From assembly GCA_015039315.1 (NCBI GenBank), contig WIDE01000130.1:1-18932 (forward strand): 18,932 nucleotides of DNA. Reading direction: 5' to 3'. The notes under the pieces are model-generated. The model was given only the letters and a program-made list of their open reading frames with translations, ran no database searches and was not told the DNA's origin. The DNA is from Clavulina sp. PMI_390. Taxonomy: Eukaryota > Basidiomycota > Agaricomycetes > Cantharellales > Hydnaceae. The translations under genes were made by a program, and so were the position numbers. Positions within the stretch are counted from its first letter, which is position 1. Each line of letters starts with the position of its first letter. Below are positions 9,892-18,731 of the stretch, in pieces.

Positions 9892-11289
9892 ATGTCCAAC
9901 CAGCTTCAGCGTATGGATCAACCCCGGCCACAGATGATTGGGCATGCTGAGTCTTTCAAGCGACAATTATTCCCTGAAATATGGGCCCTTATTCTATCAT
10001 ATCTCCCGGATCGCTCAGACCTCAAAAATTGCTCCCTCGCGAACCATCAACTGAGGGATCTTACAGTACCCCTCATCTGGACGCGATTTACACTCCATCT
10101 CACTGTTGATCGTCAATTCGAACTTATGAATCATCTTTCGAGAATTATTCAAAATCCCAACAGAGCACGATATATCTCAAACTTACGTATACTCTTCCTG
10201 GAAGCCGAGCTCAGGTCGGATATCGTGATAACAGCGTCTGCTATGACCACTCCTTCCGTTCCTGAGACGCCCCAAACCAGAAGCTCCGCCATTAATTCCA
10301 TTATAGAAGCTATCTTCTCGCTTCTAGACAACGTGGGGTACCTGACCATTGTCCGAGTGGATCGTACCTCGCTTAGGACATACTATCCTCAATTCTCCAG
10401 TGATATTTCTGAGATATCAACGGATGAAGACTACAAGGATCTTAATCCCCCTGACCATTTTTCCAAGATCGTCTTTAGGACCCTGGAGGGCTGGTCAACA
10501 AAGTCAAAACTATGGGGACTGAGTACTGTTAACGTCCCGTTCGAGGCTGTAACCCACTTTCTCAAAGGCCTTCCATCTCTCTCATCCCTATCAATGATCC
10601 CTTCCGCCCACGACGCCCTGCAATCGGGTAATCCCCAACCCTTATGTTTTCTAACTCTCCGGAGCCTCCGAACAAATGTCCACTGGGCAAAAACCTTCCT
10701 CTCGTCCACTTCGCCGACACATTCTCTGACGCTCCTAGGCACCGTGTCCCGCAGCGGGGACACGATATTTGACAATCGTATCGAGGAGCTGCCGGATCCC
10801 GTAAAGACTTTGGAGGTAGAAAAGATGAGTTCCTTGGACCTCGCAATGATAGTGCGAAGCATCAAGTGTAGTTGGGTGTTCCCCAACCTCCAAGTTATCG
10901 TGCATTCATCTCACGGAACGGACCGTACAATATGGTTGGGAACGAAATCACAGACCACAGGTATAAGAATACTATATCACTGCTTCCGTGCGCGCCAGGC
11001 ACTACACAGCTTTGTGCTGCGAGTGACAGACTATCCGATCGGTGTCTGGATGGGCTCAGAGAGCCCAGGCGCCTTTGCCCGTGCTCTCGCAAGCAGCAAG
11101 ATGATAGAATTTGAGGGTCGGTCTCCGCCTCCACGGGTCATACTGGAGCTAGGGACCTTAGGAGGGCGGGAGTTTGTGTGTTGGATTTTCACTATGGAGT
11201 CAAGGAATCAATGGACATGCCGGCAAGAGGCCGGTCCAATTGGAGATGTGGATGAACGGGAGATTTATTTATATCTCAACCGCGTCTGA
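9892..11289 (+). CDS. F-box-like protein, p family member 3 (p3)
   Basis: Intronless, 465 residues, start ATGTCC shared with p2 and p4. F-box at residues about 26-70 (LFPEIW, DRSDLKNCSLANH, VPLIWTRFTLHL). It keeps the full family layout: RARYISNLRILFLEAEL, IFSLLDNVGYLTIVRVDR, LSTVNVPFEAVTHFLKGLPS, SLRTNVHWAKTFLSST and VLRVTDYP. The C-terminal box is diverged at its front: GGREFVCWIFTMES replaces the usual GTPDF. An out-of-frame upstream ATG at 9870 opens a 25-codon frame that overlaps this start. Function as SCF adaptor is inferred from the F-box only. Confidence 0.87.
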   Translation: MSNQLQRMDQPRPQMIGHAESFKRQLFPEIWALILSYLPDRSDLKNCSLANHQLRDLTVPLIWTRFTLHLTVDRQFELMNHLSRIIQNPNRARYISNLRILFLEAELRSDIVITASAMTTPSVPETPQTRSSAINSIIEAIFSLLDNVGYLTIVRVDRTSLRTYYPQFSSDISEISTDEDYKDLNPPDHFSKIVFRTLEGWSTKSKLWGLSTVNVPFEAVTHFLKGLPSLSSLSMIPSAHDALQSGNPQPLCFLTLRSLRTNVHWAKTFLSSTSPTHSLTLLGTVSRSGDTIFDNRIEELPDPVKTLEVEKMSSLDLAMIVRSIKCSWVFPNLQVIVHSSHGTDRTIWLGTKSQTTGIRILYHCFRARQALHSFVLRVTDYPIGVWMGSESPGAFARALASSKMIEFEGRSPPPRVILELGTLGGREFVCWIFTMESRNQWTCRQEAGPIGDVDEREIYLYLNRV

Positions 11290-11634
11290 TAATATCCCGT
11301 GTTTTGTAGAGATGTGAGCGAGCTCATGGTCGTAGCGTATAACTGGGCTGTTAACTTATACTGAGGAATATATCGTACTGTAGGGGGCAAAGCATGAATC
11401 CTTTGACTGAAATTTTGAGCGCCTTGTGCTGCCTGCGAACTAAGAATTACAATTATGCTCCACCGAAAAATCGAAGAAGAAAAATCAAGGACTCAGACTA
11501 TGGGATAGGCGTAGGCAGTACATCACAAGAGGAACATATGAGGATTGGAACGCAAATTTTCATTCATTCTAGCATATATCAACGTAGAGAATCATCAGTA
11601 ATCATGACGATGGTACCTCACACATGGTATTGCA
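11290..11634. other. Convergent intergenic region between p3 and m3
   Basis: A 345-bp gap containing the two 3' UTRs. A small frame at 11394-11666 runs into the 3' end of m3 on the other strand and shows no family resemblance. No exact AATAAA is seen for p3. Confidence 0.5.
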
Positions 11635-13408
11635 TCACGATGTTTGCGAGTCTCTGCAGCTTCTAGAATCAGAATCAAAGCTAACAATCCAGACAAGCTG
11701 CGTATTTTGCTGAGGCCCATGTTGCTTCTCCATTAACATTGTGGTACCCGATACAAAGCAAAGAGGACCCAGCTTGCCGGTATACGGCAACTGTAAAAGA
11801 TGTTGTCGTCTTATTGGCTCGCCCAAAGTGCCATCTTTGACGAAGGGGAAGAAACGAGAATCCAAAGTCTCCTCTGTGACGTTTGGCGAGGTCAAGCAAT
11901 CAAAGGCTAACATTCCACCGCCTAGGGCATCTACCAATGACGCACGGCCATACTCGGAGTCCTTATGAGGGAGGAAAGAATCATCTTCCTGTCGCGAATA
12001 AGATGGAGCATCCATTCCATGAAGCGAGAGAACATGAAATAGACTTCCACCCATCTCGAGTGGTCGCCTGGAATGAAGCACTATGATCCCAGAACGTAGA
12101 CACGGGGGCTTCCATCGGTCAAGAACCAGCGCGCTCGACCAAGATGGTCCCTCCAGTCTGCAGGGCAGAAGAGGATATGAAACAATAGAAGCTGGTGGAA
12201 TGGGCCTGAGAGATTCGTTCGTGCCCACGGGATAGAGTTTGGGAATTTCGAGGATGACAATTGACCCCAGCATATAATGGAAGATGTATAGGTAAGAGGA
12301 GATTGCAATGGACACAAAACCCCAGCCGTCTGTCTAATTCAGAGGTGAGACTGTGGCATGACGACAAGGGCAAAATAGATCCCGCACCCACTCATGTTGC
12401 TCGGACTTAACAGTTCCCATGAGGTTGTCTCTCCAGTTCCATATGGTAATGGAACCCACAGTGTCAAAGACAATGTATTCGCCATGAAGTTCACCGTCCT
12501 GGAAGTAATGTCGATCCATATATCGAGAATCATAGCTTAATTGGGCAATGCACTGCATAAGTGGCACGTCAGAATCATCTTTCCAGCTTAAACGGAGCAT
12601 ATAGTAAGATAAAATAGCGCTAAGGAAAGAGTCATGCTCAATGGGTGCGGCTGTTTAGTTGTGGACGGTAGTGGACTTACTCGTCCCATAGTGTGCAGGC
12701 AATGGTCACGGTCTGAGGCCCATCATATTGGGCTTTGAGCCACTCTCCATCCTTTGGTGTCGAGCCATTCCAAGAAAAAAACGCGGCAGGCTGCAGTGGA
12801 GAGCCACCAGAGGGTGATGCCATCCGATCCCAGCAGAAGAGGTGAGTGGATAATCCTTTGTTATCAACAATGTTGGATATGATCCACCTGCCTCCCGGGA
12901 GGAGGAAAGGTTCCATGCAGTCGATGTCTAGCGTGGTGTCGATGCTGTCAGATGATCCATTATTGAGAAACGTTCCGTAATCAAGGGTGTACTGCTCAAG
13001 TGTTGGACAAAGTGGTCGTTGGGGATCTCGGAAGCCTTCATGAAGACGGTTTGGGCGGGTAGATATTCGCTTCATATCTCTTATGGAGAGTTCAGGGAGG
13101 GAGCGTGGGGCAATGCAATGTTCGGCAGTGATGTTGCGCAAGGCACGACGCCAGATAAAACTATCACTCTCAATCGCATTGAAAAATGCGTTACATGTCT
13201 ATATTCACAATGTTTCGCCGAATTTCACTGTGCCATCAGTCTTCTTGCTTGCTGGTAGACTTTATCCAAGGTACTGGCAACATACCCAACTGAGGTGGAG
13301 CATGGACATAGGATCAAGCCACGAGACGATTGCAGTTATGATGTCAAGATTGATTCTTTGGAGCCACAGGGGACCGATAGGATGCTTAATTTCAGTGTTG
13401 CTATCCAT
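11635..13408 (-). CDS. F-box protein with propeller-like repeats, m family member 3 (m3)
   Basis: Four exons: 13408-13286, 13198-12681, 12619-12388, 12333-11635, giving 523 residues. Introns are 87, 61 and 54 nt in phases 0, 2 and 0. The third donor is GTGCGG, weaker than in m1 and m2. Exon 2 is 6 nt shorter than in m1 and m2, losing two residues so that the exon ends CTLWDE instead of CTLWGWDE. F-box residues about 17-62 (INLDIITAIVSWLDPMSMLHLSW, joined to TCNAFFNAIESD and IWRRAL). Body segments are LLPGGRWIISNIVDN with LFCWD, GEYIVFDTVGSITIWNWR and GGGMLAFDCLTS. The C-terminal 15 or so residues differ from m1 and m2. Divergent from p4 with 86 bp between starts. Confidence 0.86.
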
Positions 13409-13494
13409 GATAACCAACCCGAATCGACAGCATCCAGCATAACAGAAGGTCTTAGCGCGCAAGAAGTTCCCACGATTGATGAACCACTCGGTCC
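13409..13494. promoter_or_regulatory. Shared divergent promoter of m3 and p4
   Basis: 86 bp between starts, the shortest of the three. TTCCCACGAT lies at 13467-13476, 18 bases before the p4 ATG. No TATA box seen. Confidence 0.6.
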
Positions 13495-14733
13495 ATGTCC
13501 AACCAGCTTGAGGGGACGGGTGACCCTCAGCCACAGGAACTCGCACCTTTCAGGCCTTTCACCAAACAGTTTCTTCCTGAAATATGGATCATCATAATCC
13601 CATTTCTCTCAGATCGCTCAGACCTCAAGAGTTGTTCACTCACGAACCGTCTGCTACACCATCTTACTATCCCTCTCATTTGGACGCGGTTTACCCTGCA
13701 TCTTACTCGTCATCACCAATTCAATCTGGTGGAACATCTTTCTTCTATCATCGATAACCCGCGGAGAGCGCGATATATCTCCGCTTTACGTGTACTTTTC
13801 CTGCAAGCCGAACTTGAGTCGGATGCTGCGATTGCTAAGCCCTCCATGAACTCTCCTCTATCCGCGGAGCCATCCATATTCTCAAGCTCCGCCATCACGG
13901 GCATGATAAAATCCGTCCTCTCATTACTGCCCAATGTCACGTACTTGACTGTTGTTCGAGTGGATCGTGACTCTCTTGGGGCATACTATCCGCACTTCTC
14001 CAGCGATACTAGCGTGACGGCCAGTAGAGAAGATGGCAAAGCCATTGAGGCTGTCGATCCTCTTGAACAGACCGTGTTAAGGAGTCTGGAGAGCTGGTCA
14101 TCGACTATCAAGACCCTCCGAACAAACATCTCACTGGCACAAGTGTGCCTCTCCTCCACCTTTCCCATACACTCTCTGGTGCTATCTGATCCCACAATCC
14201 GCGGCGAGTACAAGTCTCTTGGCCGTCACATGGGACAGCTGTCGACTCCTATCAGAATTTTGGAAGTAGAGAAGATGACTTTATTCTACCTCACAATAAT
14301 AGTGATCGGTATCAAGCATGGTGGACTGTGCCCCAATCTACAAGTCATCGTGCATTCATCGCAAGGACTGGAGCAAAAGGCGGCGCTGCAGAAGCAGGTG
14401 CAGACTATCAAATTTCTGTACCACTCGTTCAATGCACGCCAGCCAATACACACATTTGTGCTGCGGGTGACGGACTATCCACACGATATCTGGACGGGTT
14501 CGGAAGCTCCTAGCACATTTGCAAGCGATCTTGCAAGTAGTAGACTATCACTATTTGAAGGTCGCTCTCCGCCTCCAAGGGTCATACTGGAGTTAGGGAC
14601 TCTGGGAACGCCCGACTTTGTGTGTTGGATATTCATAATGGAGTCCAAGGATTCCTGGTCGTATGAGCGGGAAATGAATCCTACTGAAGTTATGATCGAA
14701 CGAGAGGACCATTTGTACCTGAGTCGGAACTGA
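13495..14733 (+). CDS. F-box-like protein, p family member 4 (p4), internally deleted
   Basis: Intronless, 412 residues, about 40-65 shorter than its paralogues. The F-box (residues about 26-70: FLPEIW, DRSDLKSCSLTNR, IPLIWTRFTLHL) and the C-terminal box (GTPDFVCWIFIMES) are intact. At about residue 203 (near 14105) the sequence jumps from SWSSTIK directly to TLRTN; in p3 the same anchors are separated by a further 51 residues that contain the LSTVNV and FLKGLPSLSSLS segments. The frame is kept, so a shortened protein is plausible, with part of the LRR-like centre missing. A short out-of-frame upstream frame from ATG 13479 (10 codons) overlaps the start. Paired with m3. Confidence 0.85.
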   Translation: MSNQLEGTGDPQPQELAPFRPFTKQFLPEIWIIIIPFLSDRSDLKSCSLTNRLLHHLTIPLIWTRFTLHLTRHHQFNLVEHLSSIIDNPRRARYISALRVLFLQAELESDAAIAKPSMNSPLSAEPSIFSSSAITGMIKSVLSLLPNVTYLTVVRVDRDSLGAYYPHFSSDTSVTASREDGKAIEAVDPLEQTVLRSLESWSSTIKTLRTNISLAQVCLSSTFPIHSLVLSDPTIRGEYKSLGRHMGQLSTPIRILEVEKMTLFYLTIIVIGIKHGGLCPNLQVIVHSSQGLEQKAALQKQVQTIKFLYHSFNARQPIHTFVLRVTDYPHDIWTGSEAPSTFASDLASSRLSLFEGRSPPPRVILELGTLGTPDFVCWIFIMESKDSWSYEREMNPTEVMIEREDHLYLSRN

Positions 14734-14757
14734 AACGTTCTACGCTCTATATTGCAA

Positions 14758-14763
14758 AATAAA
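14758..14763 (+). terminator. Probable polyadenylation signal AATAAA of p4
   Basis: Exact AATAAA 25 bases after the p4 stop codon, on the coding strand. Confidence 0.4.
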
Positions 14764-15248
14764 GTCTATGAACCGTTGAATCTTCAGAGATATTCTATCC
14801 TATGAGTGGGGACCAAAGTTTCGGTAATATCACCCATAGATGACTATTCATCGGGGTTGAGGCCATGATCGCGCATACCGTGAACGAGAACTTGGCATTT
14901 GTTGATCAAGAAATGCCATAAACCTGTGCTTAGCATTGGAAGGCGGTTCCGCTGCTCTTCAAGTACATGACGGTTAAGGTCCTTAGGATCGATTCGCTCA
15001 GTGCCCGCCTACGCATGTGCTCGGATGCCTTTGTACCCTTTGAGCGTAGAAACAATGCCTATCGCGCGTCTCATGGACTGTGTGACATCATAGCATCCAC
15101 AAGACACCATCCGCATTCTTGGCAGCACATCACCGAAGCTTGCGCGGAAGACGTAATTACAGGGCTTGATTCCTGTTGTCGGCCAGTTCCTAAAACTTTG
15201 TCAGGTCATTATCCATACTCTCAACGGGAAAACAATGAAGTCCACAAA

Positions 15249-15258
15249 TTCCCACGAT
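15249..15258 (+). promoter_or_regulatory. Conserved upstream element TTCCCACGAT of p5
   Basis: Exact 10-base match, followed by an ACAAACAAGC stretch as before p2 and p6. It lies 61 bases before the p5 ATG. Its presence without a divergent partner indicates that it belongs to the p gene. Confidence 0.5.
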
Positions 15259-15319
15259 CGCAACCGACAAACAAGCTCACACCACGCAACGAGGACATCC
15301 AAAGATCAGCTGGTTGAAC

Positions 15320-16681
15320 ATGGATGACCCTCAACCATACATCCCTGCTTCTCTTAAGCCATTCAACCAACAATTTCTCCCAGAAATATGGGCAATAATC
15401 ATCTCCTTCCTTTCGGATCGCTCAGACATCCAAAGCTGCTCTCGCGTAAACCATCAACTGAACTATCTCACCCTCCCACTCATTTGGGCCCGATTCACCC
15501 TTCATCTCAATTTCTACCGTGAATTCGATCTGTCGGATCATCTCTCTACCATAGTGAACAATCCCGAAAAAGCGCGACACATCACTGCCTTGCGCGTCCT
15601 GTTCCTAGAACCAAAACTCGAGTCCGACCTCACGATAACACCATCCACTATAAGCTCTCATTCACTCGCAGCCTCATTCGGTGATATAACCTCTACCATT
15701 GTTTCCATGATAGAAACCATCTTCTCATTGGTAGAGAACGTCAAGGACTTGACCATTGTCCAAGTAGATCGCGGCATCTTCGAGACATATTACCCTAAAT
15801 TCTCGAGCGACATCGCTGGGGTCTTTTATCATGAGGCGAAACAAGCTTCCCAGCTGGAGAAACCTTTTGCAGGAACTGTGCTTAGGCTTTTGGAGGATTG
15901 GTCCCCGACGCCTAAATTGTGTCGGCTGAGCACTGTCAATGTCTCATTTGAGACTGTCGTCCACTTTCTACAAGCCAAATCCTCACTTTCCTACCTTTCA
16001 TTCGTCCCTCCCAAACACAACTCTGTCCCCCCAGATAGCCTCCAGCTTCCAGCATCCCTCACTCTTAGATGTCTCCGAACAAGCGACCACTGGGCGCAAA
16101 GCTTCCTCACTTCCACTTCCCCAACACACTCTCTTGTGCTCTATCGCACTTTGCCCAATGGCAGAAGTAATATTCCTGACCTTCGTCTAGGGAAGCTATC
16201 AACTCCTATGAAGATTCTACAGGCAGAAGAGATGGCTCTATTCCAAATCACGTTATTGTTGATGAGTGGCAACAGTACAGAATCGTTCTCGAATCTACAA
16301 GTTATCGTGCACTCTGCTCGTAAGTCGGCTGGAGCCCCGGATTATTTGAAGCTGGGTGTACAAATGTTCCAGAGCATGTTTGGCTCTGAACAGTCCATTC
16401 ATACCTGCGTATTGCGGGTGACCGATATTCCATATCCTGGCTGGACAACTACAGAGGCGCCTCACGTTTTTGCCCGCGATCTCACAAATAGGTTGGCAGG
16501 TCTTAAGGGTCGCTCTTTACCTCCAAGGATTATAGTGGAGATGGGGCCGCTGGGAACTCCCAGGTTCGTGTGCTGGATATTCACTATGGATTCTAGTGCT
16601 TGTTGGACCTGCCAGAAGGAAATTAATATAATCCAGAACATGGTTGATCGTGAGGATCTCCTATACCTTAACCGCAGCTGA
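15320..16681 (+). CDS. F-box-like protein, p family member 5 (p5)
   Basis: Intronless, 453 residues from ATG 15320 (MDDPQPYIP). The frame extends two codons upstream only through a TTG, which is not expected to start a nuclear gene. F-box at residues about 19-63 (FLPEIW, DRSDIQSCSRVNH, LPLIWARFTLHL). The family segments follow: KARHITALRVLFLEPKL, IFSLVENVKDLTIVQVDRG, LSTVNVSFETVVHFLQ, CLRTSDHWAQSFL, VLRVTD and the C-terminal box GTPRFVCWIFTMDS. It is the most diverged complete copy and stands alone, without an m partner. Confidence 0.86.
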   Translation: MDDPQPYIPASLKPFNQQFLPEIWAIIISFLSDRSDIQSCSRVNHQLNYLTLPLIWARFTLHLNFYREFDLSDHLSTIVNNPEKARHITALRVLFLEPKLESDLTITPSTISSHSLAASFGDITSTIVSMIETIFSLVENVKDLTIVQVDRGIFETYYPKFSSDIAGVFYHEAKQASQLEKPFAGTVLRLLEDWSPTPKLCRLSTVNVSFETVVHFLQAKSSLSYLSFVPPKHNSVPPDSLQLPASLTLRCLRTSDHWAQSFLTSTSPTHSLVLYRTLPNGRSNIPDLRLGKLSTPMKILQAEEMALFQITLLLMSGNSTESFSNLQVIVHSARKSAGAPDYLKLGVQMFQSMFGSEQSIHTCVLRVTDIPYPGWTTTEAPHVFARDLTNRLAGLKGRSLPPRIIVEMGPLGTPRFVCWIFTMDSSACWTCQKEINIIQNMVDREDLLYLNRS

Positions 16682-17400
16682 GGAATTTCTATGATCTATA
16701 CACAACATAATCTAGCCTTTTTCCGGAGCCATAGTATCCAAGGCAACTAACAGGGACTTTCCTGATGCTTGGTTTTGCCGCGCCCGTCTCACGGTATCTA
16801 CATAGCCTATTGGACAGAAGAGAGTTCCCAGGAACTCGGGGAAATTCAATGCAAATGACAGTCGCGGCCAGTGCTCCAGCTGGTGGCCTCTCCGAGCACC
16901 CTCCTGCTGCTGAATTCAACTGCCGCACGACACACGCTCCATCATGCGCTTAACATTCTGCTATGTTCTTGCGATATTCACTCGCGCTGCATTGCGTTTC
17001 TACCAAGAGGCGGAGATTACATGCTTTGATAGCTCTTGACCTGCTTTTGCTCGAGATCCTGGTTCACCTCGGCTTTGAGCGCCTACTAGGCTCAAATTCA
17101 CTCCATCATCCCTATATCCCAACATCCCCGACCCCTGGTATCTACTTCACAGCCTCAGTCCTCCATTTAGCGTCATTCGTGGCGGAAATGGTGGCTCTAT
17201 TCTTGCCACACACCTTCAGCATCGATTCTATCATCTCCCTCCAGTCTCTCACCCCCAATTATATGCCCCCAAATGACTCCCATGCCCAATCCTGAGTATC
17301 TTAGGCGTTCTCAGCAATACCTTACTGCGGAGCCTTCCGATAACTGGTCTCCACACGTGCCGAGCTTCCCAAGGTTCAAGTTCGCGAACAGACAGGAACC
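16682..17400. other. Region between p5 and the LINE remnant
   Basis: No recognised gene. A 110-codon plus-strand frame at 16963-17295 encodes two hydrophobic stretches (ALIALDLLLLEILVHLGF and a second around VLHLASFVAEMVALFL) and could be a fragment of a membrane protein, but there is no family match I can name and no convincing splice model. A GAGTTCCCA string near 16820 resembles the p-gene upstream element only in part. Confidence 0.35.
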
Positions 17401-18338
17401 AAACATCACTTGATCTATGGCCGGTACACCCGACATTCCACAGGTGGCGGCGATCGCGTCTATTGAGAAGGTTTGTCACCGTTTCATATGTCGCTTGTTG
17501 CGCCTGCCTCAAAACTCTCAGCTACAACGTACTGTTTTCCGAGACCGGCTTCATCCCCCTTCGTCACTGGCGTCTCATCCTTGCCACCCTTTGTCAGGAG
17601 CGTTCTTCAGCTCGCTGAAAATCACTCTGCGCTTGCAGCTTACCTGGGCTCAGTATCCCTCGCCTCACAGGGTTCACCTGGTTTTGTGGCTGACCTTGTC
17701 CGGGTCCTCGCGCACCTCCCACATCCTGTCGAACCTAACGCTCTCAGGCTTAGTACGATTGAAGACGCTGATAGGATACTATACCAGGTCAAACAATTCT
17801 ACAAAGATGAGCTCTTTGAGGCAATTCTGTTATCAACGCGGTCGCTCCTACTATGGTATCGGACGCCCTCGGGTGCGCGGCCTATCTTCGAATCAAAATA
17901 CCATACTATCAATTGGCTTATACCCGCTTGATTGCATCCACGCATAGCCTGGCAGTGGAAATGCTGCGGAGGACGGAGTGGGACCGGCAAGCACGACAGG
18001 CAGTGTTTCGGGCGTTCCGCATGTGCCGCCTCTGTAAGGAGGATATGGAGGACGAGGCGCACGCACTGTTGAGCTGCACAGAGTCAGCTAGGCTGTACGC
18101 CTTACGAGCACAATTCTGGGACCGTGTTCTTAACTTCCCTCAATGCGTCTCCAATGATCTACTATTCCCTCAACTCCGGCCGCCGGGAGCTGCACTTCAG
18201 CGTATCCTATATCATGGGGATCGGTCCGCCGATTTTGCAACAATAGTGGGAAAATCGGTGTGGGGTGTAATGGAGGTCTTTTCGGCAGTGCCAATCTATA
18301 TTGATCCGGGTGCGGTGTACATGCCTGTATCCTGAACA
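17400..18338 (+). mobile_element. Decayed, 5'-truncated non-LTR (LINE-type) retrotransposon remnant
   Basis: Pieces of the C-terminal region of a LINE-type ORF2 follow one another in order but in changing frames: HHLIYG (about 17407); SIEKVCHRFICRLLRLP (from about 17459); LFSETGFIPLRHWRLILATL (about 17532-17590); LQLAENHSALAAYL; then AYLRIKIPYYQLAYTRLI, and the zinc-finger-like knuckle CRLC-x8-H-x4-C at 18024-18077 (zf-RVT type, usual after the reverse transcriptase of such elements). At least three frameshifts break the frame. The catalytic reverse transcriptase core and any endonuclease are absent. The final frame ends at 18335. No poly(A) tail or target-site duplication is visible; the 5' edge is approximate. 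Confidence 0.7.
17853..18335 (+). pseudogene. Terminal frame of the LINE ORF with zinc knuckle
   Basis: The longest clean piece of the remnant, 160 codons. It encodes AYLRIKIPYYQLAYTRLI, then RAFRMCRLCKEDMEDEAHAL with the knuckle cysteines and histidine intact, and a tail ending YMPVS. It lacks its own start context and depends on frames upstream that are shifted, so it should be read as a fragment and not as a gene. Confidence 0.65.
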
Positions 18339-18591
18339 CACCAATCGGGTGGTCTTTACGATTTCGATTCTCCACATTTCCGCTTCCCCTAGGTTTGTCC
18401 TGATTAATGTTGGGTTTTCCTGCGGGTTGGGGAGGTTTCGACATACAGTAGCTACAGGATGATGCATATAGTGATTTGGGGGGTGGGTTGGTACGCTTTA
18501 TAGCTTAACGTTGCTCAGCCCTGAGGCAGATAGACGATCCGAACACTCGGTGACATCGCGTGTACAAAGGGCCGAGCGGTGGTCTGATGTG

Positions 18592-18729
18592 TACTATTAT
18601 GTAGTGTAGTATGAACCGGATATGGGGCGCCGGGTCCTGAAGGGCCTAACCTGCTTTGAATAAAAACCACACCAAACTGTATTACTATGTAGCGCACTAC
18701 AGGTTTGGATATAGGGCCGGGATTCGGCA
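18592..18729. repeat. Imperfect direct repeat upstream of p6
   Basis: Two units of about 48 bp, 88 bp apart (18592-18640 and 18681-18729), share TATGTAG, then GGATATGGGGC in the first and GGATATAGGGC in the second, then a GCCGGG core. Several mismatches and small shifts make it imperfect. Confidence 0.4.
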
Positions 18730-18731
18730 GG

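Larger units (their letters stand above)
14734..15319. other. Region between p4 and p5, no m gene
   Basis: In the three modules an m gene precedes each p gene; here there is only 586 bp and I see no m-family remnant on either strand. The frame at 14967-15317 runs over the conserved TTCCCACGAT element and resembles nothing nearby, so it is not called. Confidence 0.5.

Noticed and set aside
9804..9893. N-terminal extension of m2 from an in-frame minus-strand ATG at 9893 that shares the palindromic CATG with the p3 start
   Set aside because: The frame is open across the promoter in m2 and m3, but m3 has no in-frame ATG there and m1 does not keep the pattern, so it is treated as leader sequence.
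13495..14733. p4 as a pseudogene because of its short length
   Set aside because: The deletion keeps the frame, there is no premature stop, and both the F-box and C-terminal box are intact.
14967..15317. 116-codon plus-strand frame before p5
   Set aside because: It overlaps the conserved upstream element of p5, has no resemblance to the array families, and no recognisable domain.
16811..16830. GAGTTCCCA string as a seventh p-gene upstream element
   Set aside because: Only the first part of the 10-base element matches and no p-family coding sequence follows.
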